From JAJXWB01 sp036796555 (GTDB lineage: Bacteria; Pseudomonadota; Alphaproteobacteria; Rhizobiales; Beijerinckiaceae), in assembly GCA_036796555.1 (NCBI GenBank), contig DAIRCS010000048.1, forward strand, positions 1-21,679: a stretch of DNA of 21,679 nucleotides, written 5' to 3'. The position numbers were made by a program, and so were the translations under genes. Under the pieces are notes generated by a model. It was not told where the DNA came from, searched no databases, and saw nothing but the letters and a program-made list of their open reading frames with translations. Of the stretch, positions 15,301-21,679 are shown piece after piece (the stretch's first letter is position 1; each line of letters opens with the position of its first letter).

Positions 15301-18294
15301 GTCTCGACTTTGCAGGCGAGCGATTTTTCGCAGGGCGCGGCGAAATACGTCACGCAGACGATCGACGACACGCTGGTCGAGCGCAAGGTGACGAGCGTGA
15401 AGGATGCGCAGAAGCTCTCCTTCGAGGCGAAGGAGGCCGGCGTCTATCTCGTGCAGGTCGAGGCCTACGACAGGATCGGCCGTCGCCAGCAGGTGAGCGT
15501 CGATTTCTTCGTCGGCGGCCAGACGCCCGTCACCTGGGCGCGCGCGCCTGCGCAGACAGCGACGGTGACGACCGACAAGGAAGCTTACGCGCCGGGCGAA
15601 ACCGCGACGCTCGTCGTGCAATCGCCGTTCCAGAAGGCGCGCGCGCTCGCCATTGTCGAGGAGCCCTCGGGGACCAATCGCTACGACTGGATCGACATCG
15701 ACAACGGTTTCGGCCGCTACACGACGACGCTCGCGAAAGAGGAAATGCCGAAGCTCGCCGTGCATTTCCTCATCATGCGCGGGCGCCTGCCGGATACGGC
15801 GCCGAATGCGTCGGCGCCCTTCGACCAGGGCAAGCCCGTCACCATTGCCGCCACGAAATGGCTTGTTGTCACGCCGGTGCAGAACATCGTCAACGTCAAG
15901 CTCGACGCGCCCGGTAAGGCGCGGCCGGGCGAGGAGGTCGAGGCGACCATCCGGCTGACGGATGAAAAGGGCGCTCCGCTTTCGGGCGAGGCGACGTTCT
16001 GGATGGTCGATCAGGCCGTTCTGTCGCTGGCCAAGGAGCGCCGCCTCGATCCGTTGCCGGACTTCATCGTCGAGCGCCCGACCACGATGGCCGCGCGCGA
16101 CACGCGCAACATGGCGTTCGGCGTGCTGCCGCTGGAGGAAATTCCGGGCGGCGACGCCGGCCTCGACGAATGGGGCGCAGAGACGAACATCTCCGTGCGC
16201 AAGAATTTCACGCCGGTGCCGATCTATCTGCCGAGCGTGAAGATCGGCGTCGACGGCGTCGCGAAGATCAGGATCAAGCTGCCGGACACGCTCACCGTGT
16301 TCAAGCTGCGCGCCAAGGCGGTGAGCGGTCCCGACCGATTCGGCTTCGCCACGGGCGAAATGCTGATCCGCCAGGCGCTCGTCGCGCAGCCCGCGCTGCC
16401 GCGCTTCGTGCGGCCGGGCGACACGTTCGAGGCCGGCCTGATCGCGCGCGTGGTGGAAGGTCCGGGCGGCGCTGGCCGCGCGAGCTTCGCGGCTGATGGC
16501 CTGAAGCTCGCGAGCGGCGATCAGGCCTTCGCCTGGGAGGGCGGCAAGCCCGCGCGCCTCGAAACCAGGGCGAGCGTGGGCGAGGAACGAGCGGACCCCG
16601 TGAAGCTGACCTTCGCGGTGACGCGCGACGCCGACAAGGCGCGCGACGCTGTCGAACTTACGCTGCCCGTCAAACCCGATCGCACGCCGGTGCGGCGCTA
16701 CGAGATCGTCGACGTGCCCGCGGGTTCTTCGAAGACGCTTCCCGCGGCGCCGGCCAGCGCGCGCGCCGGAACCTTCCGCCGCACGCTGGCGGTGGCCGCC
16801 GATCCCGCCATCGTGCGGCTGATCGCGGGCCTCGATGCGCTGATCGAATATCCCTACGGCTGCACGGAGCAGCGCATCTCGCTGGCGTTCGCCGGAGTCG
16901 CGCTGAAGAACTTCACGCCGATCATGTCGGCGGTCGGGCTCGACAAGCGCATCGGGCAGGACGTGAAGAACACGGCCATCGCGATCGATCAGGCGATCGA
17001 CGCCGACGGCCTGGTGGCCTTCTGGCCGCGCGCGAAAGGCAATGTGTCGCTGACAGCCTGGGCCTATTCCTTCCTCGTCGCGGCCAAGCGCGCGGGCGAA
17101 CCGGTCGACGACAAGCTGACGGACCGCCTCGCCAATGTGCTGAAACTCGCGCTGCGCTCCGACTATCCGCGCCTGATGAGCGGACTGGAATTGAGCGAGC
17201 GCGTGGAGGCGCTGACGGCTCTCGCCGACGGCGGCAAGCTCGATGAGGCCTATGTGGCGGAACTCGCGCGCCGCGTCGATTTCATGGCCCCGGTCAGCGT
17301 CGCGGAAATGGCCTCGGCCGCCACGCACGCGCCGAACGTCGACCGCCGCACGGTCGCTTCGCTCTTGGAAACGATGTGGAGCCGCGTGAAGATCGTGTCG
17401 CGCAACGGCGCGCCGGCCTACGGCGGCATCGCGAGCGAAAGCGAGGACCCGCGCATCCTGCCCTCCGAGGCGCGCAGCCTCGCGGAGATGACGCGCGCGG
17501 TCGCGCTTGGCGCGCCCGACGACCCGCGCTTCCCCGTGCTGCGCGACGGCCTCATGCGCATCGGCGAGGGCGACGGCTGGGGCTCGACCAACGCTACCTC
17601 CGCGGCCGTGCGCGCGCTGGCCGCTGCCTGGCGCCGCCCGCTCGCGCCGATCGCGTTGACTTTGACCGAGGGCGGCAACGCAAAGGTGCTGACGCTCGAC
17701 GCCAACAATCCGGCGCTGCGCGTGGTCAGCGATGCGACAGGCGCGGTCACGCTCGCCAATACGAGCCACGAGCCGGTCGTCGTGCTGGTCGATACGCGCT
17801 ACGAGTCGAGCGAGCCGGGCGCGAAGGCGCAGGCCTTTTCGAACGGCTTCGCGCTCTCGCGCTCGCTGGCGAAGGTCGTGGGCGATGCGCCGCCGGAGAA
17901 GCTGACGGCCGGCGCCGACGGCGCGATCAACGTGAAGGTCGGCGATGTGATCGAGGAGACGGTCGAACTCGTCAATCCGCAGGACCGCACGCATGTCGCG
18001 ATCGCGCTGCCGCTGGCGGCGGGTTTTGAGCCGATGAACCCGAATCTGGCGACCGCGCCCGCCGAGGCGCAGCCCTCCGCCGCGCCGACGCTGAGCCCCA
18101 CATGGACGTCCTTCGGCGACGACCGCGTGTTCTACGCCTACGACCAATTGCCCAAGGGCAATTACCGCTTCGTTTACCGGCTGAAGGCGCAGACCGCTGG
18201 GACGTTTACGCAACCCGCCGGGCTGGCCGAGACGATGTATCAAAAGGGCCTGCAAGGCGCGAGCGGGGGAGCGCGGATTGTCGTTGCGCGGTGA
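12358..18294 (+). CDS. Bacterial alpha-2-macroglobulin with thioester (YfhM-like)
   Basis: This is a 1978-residue periplasmic alpha-2-macroglobulin, a protease-trapping protein. It has a signal peptide ending AAFA at residue 23, with no lipobox cysteine, unlike the lipoprotein YfhM of E. coli. N-terminal Ig/MG-like domains fill residues 40-640. The macroglobulin signature TERPIYRPEEPVHFKGYV lies near 659-676. The A2M_N_2-like block is near 1065-1190 (TDKEAYAPGETATLVVQSPF). The central A2M region is near 1270-1365 (RKNFTPVPIYLP). The thioester domain spans about 1480-1760, with PYGCTEQ (C1502, Q1505) and GWGSTNATSAAVRAL at its end. C-terminal macroglobulin domains end with LPKGNYRFVYRLKAQTAGTF. 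Five cysteines are seen: probable pairs C262-C277 and C655-C793, plus the thioester C1502. An acidic low-complexity insert occupies about 735-791. It starts 9 bases after the giant gene and overlaps the extended pbpC frame by 17 bases. A2M beside pbpC is a well-known arrangement. Confidence 0.95.
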   Translation: MKRISLALLFAGGLAALSQAAFAQADRKPAPAKPQAAVATDIPTDKLVRADGARVVPDRFLRAWDPITVFFDSDAGPAAGGPEDRPERLVTMTPKTAGEWRWIGARALQFRPADPWKALQRVEIRTKDAHAKLVALLPAPESTSPSDGADPVTDLDQIALTFAEPVDMAALTRLISVELRKAPGVSPEGAQALARRDFDIRPLERAKRDDKQTYVVRFKSSIPDGRVAVLRLKLSDEPGLDDPIFELRARTAAPFAISDADCGRGWSGAKRDDVLQCASQGADSDAGADDEKPSYQAAPKRRLTLSFTATPESLDIMRAREALRITPAVDDLSVEPDGTRLKLTARFLSDRVYEIAVAEGALSDERKRPLAESYAQKFSFAADKPSIAWDAGSGIVERLGPQFLPLRGRGYDRADVRIHAIDPLSRDFWPFPGDGVETEDAAAPPLPGKEPRAWKDAANAEPDAIAERIKALGSPAVSTLVELPIRRGGVDAKFGLDLKAQFAKVAGAGQPGAYLVGLRPTDGTKRRWLRVQVTDLSLAAIEEVKNVRFVVTSLSNAAPVEGAQFRLEGLKDEKFVTLAQGQTDARGEFSWNLDKREDADIRRIVVTKGLDTLVLSPDEAPSQYAQENWTKPEESWLAWATNTEDERKPLAKNLCHVFTERPIYRPEEPVHFKGYVRDYLAGRLTPAKKGGVLVVNGPNNQEWRIPVKVDAFGSFYHKFDVATPATGDYTARFEPDGAKPKAKKADSEDSAADDKKGDKDAISVEDGGDGTKSAAEQPDGESDVAANDGPQTCGETAFKKEAYRLPTFEVVLNAPQTVPLDAQFSVDLVSRYFAGGLVAERPVKWRAAQFPYVWSPPGREGFLFSTDSRFSGEAKFKSSPVLERDGRTDSGGASRMTFDTTIEPTAQPRRYSIEATVTGDDDTEVRNVVNIIATPPFALGVKTPRYVEKPGAIEPQIIAVDGKGDAVEGLDMTVRFVKRNWVSTLQASDFSQGAAKYVTQTIDDTLVERKVTSVKDAQKLSFEAKEAGVYLVQVEAYDRIGRRQQVSVDFFVGGQTPVTWARAPAQTATVTTDKEAYAPGETATLVVQSPFQKARALAIVEEPSGTNRYDWIDIDNGFGRYTTTLAKEEMPKLAVHFLIMRGRLPDTAPNASAPFDQGKPVTIAATKWLVVTPVQNIVNVKLDAPGKARPGEEVEATIRLTDEKGAPLSGEATFWMVDQAVLSLAKERRLDPLPDFIVERPTTMAARDTRNMAFGVLPLEEIPGGDAGLDEWGAETNISVRKNFTPVPIYLPSVKIGVDGVAKIRIKLPDTLTVFKLRAKAVSGPDRFGFATGEMLIRQALVAQPALPRFVRPGDTFEAGLIARVVEGPGGAGRASFAADGLKLASGDQAFAWEGGKPARLETRASVGEERADPVKLTFAVTRDADKARDAVELTLPVKPDRTPVRRYEIVDVPAGSSKTLPAAPASARAGTFRRTLAVAADPAIVRLIAGLDALIEYPYGCTEQRISLAFAGVALKNFTPIMSAVGLDKRIGQDVKNTAIAIDQAIDADGLVAFWPRAKGNVSLTAWAYSFLVAAKRAGEPVDDKLTDRLANVLKLALRSDYPRLMSGLELSERVEALTALADGGKLDEAYVAELARRVDFMAPVSVAEMASAATHAPNVDRRTVASLLETMWSRVKIVSRNGAPAYGGIASESEDPRILPSEARSLAEMTRAVALGAPDDPRFPVLRDGLMRIGEGDGWGSTNATSAAVRALAAAWRRPLAPIALTLTEGGNAKVLTLDANNPALRVVSDATGAVTLANTSHEPVVVLVDTRYESSEPGAKAQAFSNGFALSRSLAKVVGDAPPEKLTAGADGAINVKVGDVIEETVELVNPQDRTHVAIALPLAAGFEPMNPNLATAPAEAQPSAAPTLSPTWTSFGDDRVFYAYDQLPKGNYRFVYRLKAQTAGTFTQPAGLAETMYQKGLQGASGGARIVVAR
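18265..18271 (+). promoter_or_regulatory. Ribosome-site-like GGGGGAG before the extended pbpC TTG start
   Basis: GGGGGAG lies inside the last codons of the alpha-2-macroglobulin gene, six bases before the TTG at 18278. It supports initiation upstream of the repeat and translational coupling. A competing GGGGAGA at 18363-18369, four bases before the TTG at 18374, lies inside the repeat itself. Confidence 0.4.
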
Positions 18295-20647
18295 GGACCA
18301 TCTCTCCGCCTCCGCGCCGTCATTGCGAGGAGCGGAGCGACGAAGCAATCCATCCCCGAGACGGGGAGATGGATTGCTTCGCTTCGCTCGCAATGACGGA
18401 AAGCGGCTCGCGGTCGGGCTCGCCTGCCTTACGACGATTGCCGCAATCGCCCTCGCCGCCGTCGCCCTCTCCCGCGCTCATCTCGCCGCCCCCAAACCAA
18501 CTCTCATCGTCACCGACCGCAACGGCGCCTTCATCACGCAAGTCTCCTTCGCCGAAGACCGCAATGCCGCCGACTACGGCTACTGGCCGCTCGAGCGCGC
18601 GCCGGACCGCGTCGTGCGCGCGACGCTGGCGCTGGAGGACAGGCGCTTCGCCGAGCATTTCGGCGTCGATCCGCAATCGGTGGCGCGCGCGCTCTGGAAA
18701 AATCTGCGCGGACGCGGCCAGCGCTCCGGCGCCTCCACCATCGCCATGCAGATCGCGCGCATGCAGAATCCCGCGCCGCGCAATCTTCTCAACAAGGCGA
18801 TCGAGGCGGCGACCGCGGTCGCGCTGACGGCGCGTTACGGCCGCGAGGCGCTGCTGGCGCATTACCTGCGGCTGACGCCCTACGGCAACGGCAGCCACGG
18901 CATTGCGCACGCCGCGCGCTTCTATTTCGACAAGCCCGTCGCCGATCTGTCGTGGGCCGAGATCGCGCTGCTCTCGGCTGTGCCGCAATCGCCGACGCGC
19001 ATGAACCTGCTCAAGCCCGAGGGCATGAACCGCGCGATCCGGCGCGGCCAGCGCGCGCTGGAGGAGCTGGCGCGGCAGGGCGTCATCACGCCGCTCGAAT
19101 TCGCGGACGCGAAGAAACAGCTCGCGCGCATGCACACGCCGCGCGCGCTGCGTCGGCCGGACGCGCTGCATGTCGCGCTGCTCTACGAGCGTCTGGCGCG
19201 CGAAGGCCGCATCGCGCCGGCGACGCCATACGATCCGCGCGTGCGTGCGACGCTCGATCTCGCCCTGCAGGCGCAGGCGACGAAGATCGCGCGCAAATAT
19301 CTCGGCCCGTGGCGCGACGCCGGCGCCGAGCAGGCCGCGGTGATGATCGTCGAACGCGGCAGCCGTGAAATTCTCGCGCGCGTCGGCTCGACGGATTATG
19401 CCGACAGGCGCGCCGGCGCCTTCGATTTCACGCGCGTGCAGCGCTCGCCCGGCTCCACGCTCAAGCCTTTCCTCTATGCGCTGGCGCTGGAGCGCGGCGC
19501 CATCAAGCCGACCGACATCATGGCCGACCTGCCGGAAGGCGCGTCGGGGGTGAACAATGCCGACGGCATGTTTCTGGGGCCGCTGCTGCCGCGGCAGGCG
19601 CTGGCCAATTCGCGCAATGTGCCGGCGACCAATCTCCTGAAGCAGACGGGCCTCGAAACGACCTTTCGCTTCCTGCACGACCTCGGTCTGCACAATGTCG
19701 AGGCGCCGGCGGAGAATTTCGGCCTGTCGATGGCGATCGGCTCACTGCCGACCAGTCTCGAACATCTCGTGCGCGCCTATTCCGCCTTGGCCGAGGACGG
19801 AAAATTCGCCGATCTCGTCTATGCGAAGGATCAGCCGCAGCGCGAGCCGCGCCGTCTGATCTCGACCGATTCGTCGCGTCTCGTCGCGTCCTTCCTGTCC
19901 GATCCCGTCGCGCGCCTGCCGAGTTTTTCGCGCTACGGGCCGACCGAATACAATTATCCGGTCGCGCTCAAAACCGGCACGTCGCAAGGCTATCGCGACG
20001 CCTGGATCGTCGCGTTCTCCGAGAAGGTCGTCGTTGGCGTCTGGGTCGGGCGCGGCGACGCGGGTCCGATGAAGAACGTCAGCGGCGCGACCGCGCCCGC
20101 GCGCATCGCGCATGCGCTGCTCGACGCCATCCATCGCGTGAAACCGGGCGACATCACCGCCGGCCGCTTCCCGCCGCCGCCCGGCCGCGTCGCCGTCGAC
20201 ATCTGCGCGACGAGCGGCAAGGTGTCGACGGGCGCCTGCGGCCAGACGCTGACCGAATGGGTGCGGCCGGATGAAATGCCGCCGCGCGCCGAAGCGATCG
20301 AGACGCCCGCGCCGATCCTGCGCGGCTGGGCGCGCGAGGAGGGCTACCGGATCGCGGAGCCGGCGTCGGCGAGCGGCGATGTGAAGCTCATCGTCTCCAC
20401 GCCCGAGAACAACAGCCGCATCTGGGCCAATCCGGAGCAGCCCGCATCGCTCAACCGCCTCATCCTGAAAGCGCGCGTCGAACCCCGCGTGGAGCAGATC
20501 GTCTGGTATGTCGATGGCGAGCCTTTCGCGATCACCGATCCCGACAGGCCCGTCTACTGGCCGATGAAGGCCGGCGCGCATCGCATCCAGGCGCGCCTGC
20601 CATTGCGCGCGGGGGCCTCGAAGGCGGTGCATGTGACGATCGAATGA
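18278..20647 (+). CDS. pbpC: Penicillin-binding protein 1C (glycosyltransferase/transpeptidase)
   Basis: This is a bifunctional class A-like penicillin-binding protein that polymerises and may cross-link peptidoglycan on the periplasmic side. Numbering is from the TTG at 18278 (789 residues). One transmembrane helix spans about 43-68. The GT51 domain spans about 95-265, with catalytic E120 in ALEDRRF, then GASTIAMQIARM and the WAEIALLSAVPQSP segment. The transpeptidase domain has SxxK S393-T-L-K396, SxN S445-R-N447 and K565-T-G-T. A C-terminal BiPBP_C-like beta domain (about 705-789) is typical of PBP1C. All active-site motifs are intact. No ATG, GTG or TTG occurs in frame between the repeat at 18317-18399 and the helix. 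Translation must therefore begin at TTG 18278, 18284, 18323 or 18374, so the cytoplasmic tail is partly or wholly repeat-encoded. TTG 18374 would give a compact basic tail (757 residues). The gene is coupled to the alpha-2-macroglobulin gene. Confidence 0.93.
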   Translation: MSLRGEDHLSASAPSLRGAERRSNPSPRRGDGLLRFARNDGKRLAVGLACLTTIAAIALAAVALSRAHLAAPKPTLIVTDRNGAFITQVSFAEDRNAADYGYWPLERAPDRVVRATLALEDRRFAEHFGVDPQSVARALWKNLRGRGQRSGASTIAMQIARMQNPAPRNLLNKAIEAATAVALTARYGREALLAHYLRLTPYGNGSHGIAHAARFYFDKPVADLSWAEIALLSAVPQSPTRMNLLKPEGMNRAIRRGQRALEELARQGVITPLEFADAKKQLARMHTPRALRRPDALHVALLYERLAREGRIAPATPYDPRVRATLDLALQAQATKIARKYLGPWRDAGAEQAAVMIVERGSREILARVGSTDYADRRAGAFDFTRVQRSPGSTLKPFLYALALERGAIKPTDIMADLPEGASGVNNADGMFLGPLLPRQALANSRNVPATNLLKQTGLETTFRFLHDLGLHNVEAPAENFGLSMAIGSLPTSLEHLVRAYSALAEDGKFADLVYAKDQPQREPRRLISTDSSRLVASFLSDPVARLPSFSRYGPTEYNYPVALKTGTSQGYRDAWIVAFSEKVVVGVWVGRGDAGPMKNVSGATAPARIAHALLDAIHRVKPGDITAGRFPPPPGRVAVDICATSGKVSTGACGQTLTEWVRPDEMPPRAEAIETPAPILRGWAREEGYRIAEPASASGDVKLIVSTPENNSRIWANPEQPASLNRLILKARVEPRVEQIVWYVDGEPFAITDPDRPVYWPMKAGAHRIQARLPLRAGASKAVHVTIE
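18317..18399. repeat. 83-bp palindromic intergenic repeat ('CATTGCGAG...' family) inside the pbpC 5' end
   Basis: The element opens CCGTCATTGCGAG and closes CTCGCAATGACGG, its exact complement. The inner arms (GAAGCAATCCATC and GATGGATTGCTTC) also pair, around a CCCCG-AGA-CGGGG core. The left arm carries extra bases (GAGCGGAGCGAC), leaving a bulge. Repeats of this wording are widely dispersed in alphaproteobacterial intergenic regions. Their translations (such as HCEERSDEAI and DCFASLAMT in one frame) are familiar contaminants of gene predictions. It lies 23 bases past the alpha-2-macroglobulin stop and is open in the pbpC frame. Confidence 0.88.
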
Positions 20648-20714
20648 GGGGATGGTCGCCGCGGCCTGCCGCGCTATCTGGACACGCTCGCCAATCAATC
20701 GCGAGGAAGCTCCG

Positions 20715-21125
20715 ATGAAGATAGCTCCATATCTCGGCTTCGACGGCAATTGCGCCGAGGCGTTCCGGTTTTACGAAAAGGCGCTGCACGGCAAGATCGA
20801 CATGATGATGACCTACGGCGAATCGCCGATGGCGGCGCAAACGCCCGCCGATCAGCACGGCCGCATCATGCATGTGCACATGACGGTGGGCGGGCAGAGC
20901 CTGATGGGCGGCGACGCGCCGAAGGGCATGCACCAGAAACCTGCGGGATTCATGGTTTCGCTGCATACCGAGAACGAAGCGGAGGCCGAGCGCGTGTTTG
21001 GCGAGTTGAGCGCGGGCGGCGTGGTCAACATGCCGATGGGCGAAACGTTCTGGGCGAAGCGTTTCGGGATGGCGATCGACAGGTTCGGCACGCCGTGGAG
21101 CGTGAACTGTCCGAAGCCGATGTGA
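20715..21125 (+). CDS. VOC-superfamily PhnB/glyoxalase-like protein
   Basis: This is a 136-residue protein of the vicinal oxygen chelate fold, the PhnB-like 3-demethylubiquinone-methyltransferase-related group. The family opening MKIAPYLGFDGNCAEAFRFY is intact. It is followed by EKALHGKI, the strand GRIMHVHMTVGG with two histidines, and the closing FGMAIDRFGTPWSVNC. A metal site is possible, but members of this group are often catalytically uncharacterised, so no reaction is assigned. The start is the ATG at 20715, with GAGGAAG at 20703-20709 five bases upstream; the longer frame to 20652 adds unlike sequence. It lies 67 bases after pbpC on the same strand but shows no functional link to it. 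It is cytoplasmic, with no signal peptide. Confidence 0.9.
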   Translation: MKIAPYLGFDGNCAEAFRFYEKALHGKIDMMMTYGESPMAAQTPADQHGRIMHVHMTVGGQSLMGGDAPKGMHQKPAGFMVSLHTENEAEAERVFGELSAGGVVNMPMGETFWAKRFGMAIDRFGTPWSVNCPKPM

Positions 21126-21197
21126 GCGGGCCGCCCCTATTCCGGCGTCCGAATTTCGGCCTATGATCCTGTCCGACAAGAATTACGGAGAGGAAAC

Positions 21198-21679
21198 ATG
21201 GCCGATCTCATCGAGTCCTTCGACAACGGCGTCCTGGAAATCGTCTTCAACCGCCCGGAGCGCAAGAACGCGCTGAGCGGCGAGATGCTGACGATGCTGA
21301 ACGCGGCGCTGCAACGCGCGGCCCTCGACCCGCAGGTGCGCTGCGTGCTGCTGTCGGGCGCCGAAGGCTCGTTCTGCGTCGGCGGCGACGTGAAGGGATT
21401 TGCGGCCGGCGGCGGCGCGGGCGGAGGCCTGCCGATGGACCAGCGCGCGGCCAATCTGCGCCAGTCCATGGAATCCGCGCGCCTGCTGCACGAAATGCCG
21501 AAGCCGACCATCGCGGCGATCGAGGGCGCGGCGGCCGGCGCCGGCCTCTCGCTCGCCATGGCCTGCGACCTGCGCATCTGCGGCGAGACGGCGAAGATCA
21601 CCACCGCCTTCGCCAAGGTCGGCCTGTCGGGCGATTTCGGCGGCACCTATTTCCTGTCGCAGCTCGTCGGCCCCGCCAA
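21198..21679 (+). CDS. Enoyl-CoA hydratase/isomerase family protein, N-terminal part (cut by window end)
   Basis: An open frame of 160 complete codons runs off the right edge. The ATG is preceded by GGAGAGGAAA, an excellent ribosome site. The crotonase fold is clear. FNRPERKNALS is the classic first strand and loop. The oxyanion-hole segment GSFCVGGDVKGF and the second one, IEGAAAGAGLSLAMACDLRI, are in the usual places. VGLSGDFGGTYFLSQLVG resembles the PaaG-like form with an aspartate in place of the usual hydratase glutamate. It acts on an acyl-CoA in the cytoplasm; hydratase, isomerase or another crotonase activity cannot be told from this part. It lies 72 bases after the VOC gene. A Gly-rich stretch (about residues 69-77) is a loop before the second helix. 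Confidence 0.93.
   Translation, partial: MADLIESFDNGVLEIVFNRPERKNALSGEMLTMLNAALQRAALDPQVRCVLLSGAEGSFCVGGDVKGFAAGGGAGGGLPMDQRAANLRQSMESARLLHEMPKPTIAAIEGAAAGAGLSLAMACDLRICGETAKITTAFAKVGLSGDFGGTYFLSQLVGPA

Noticed and set aside
13771..18393. Antisense open frame of 1540 codons opposite the A2M gene
   Set aside because: The same high-GC shadow effect; it starts within the palindromic repeat, whose translation (such as RAKRSNPSPRLGDGLLR) is a known prediction artefact.
18102..18827. Plus-strand 241-codon frame over the A2M-pbpC junction
   Set aside because: It contains the repeat-derived HCEERSDEAI and DCFASLAMT strings and Ser/Pro/Arg-rich filler, and overlaps the pbpC glycosyltransferase domain out of frame.
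21149..21159. 11-base palindrome CCGAA-T-TTCGG between the VOC and enoyl-CoA hydratase genes
   Set aside because: Too short to separate from chance and with no supporting promoter-like context.

Overview
The window is GC-rich, densely packed bacterial DNA. It most likely comes from an alphaproteobacterium of the Rhizobiales/Hyphomicrobiales. Two signs point there: the argB end joined to a pyrimidine 5'-nucleotidase-type HAD gene, and palindromic intergenic repeats of the 'GTCATTGCGAG...' type. This is inference from gene content; no database was consulted.

Left part (1-4805). The 3' end of argB overlaps a HAD phosphatase gene by 4 nt. Convergent to these lie a secreted dienelactone-hydrolase-like alpha/beta hydrolase and a LysR regulator, both on the minus strand. 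A thiamine-pyrophosphate enzyme gene is divergent from lysR, with two short inverted repeats in the shared intergenic gap. It is followed by a 37-bp near-perfect palindrome.

Middle (4806-6609). Three small plus-strand genes follow: a two-helix membrane protein of unknown function, peptide methionine sulfoxide reductase MsrA, and a UPF0114/YqhA-type membrane protein. A 153-bp gap then carries a clean 8-bp-arm inverted repeat upstream of the large operon.

Core (6610-20647). Three large plus-strand genes are packed almost without gaps. The first encodes a 1912-residue secreted protein. It has an LprI-like (DUF1311) four-cysteine head, Pro-rich linkers and a long series of beta-sandwich-like units with a recurring G-x-Y signature. 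The second encodes a 1978-residue bacterial alpha-2-macroglobulin with an intact CTEQ thioester motif. The third encodes penicillin-binding protein 1C. Alpha-2-macroglobulin next to PBP1C is a known pairing, read as periplasmic protease trapping beside peptidoglycan repair. The giant first gene is the unusual partner. With its lysozyme-inhibitor-type head it suggests a three-part envelope-protection module against lysozyme, protease and wall breach. An 83-bp palindromic repeat lies at the pbpC start and is read in frame as its cytoplasmic N-terminus.

Right end (20648-21679). A small VOC/PhnB-like protein is followed by an enoyl-CoA hydratase/isomerase gene cut by the window edge.

No tRNA, rRNA, CRISPR array, insertion sequence or transposase was seen. 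No gene-free stretch exceeds about 160 bases. Very long antisense reading frames across the operon are judged to be high-GC shadows.
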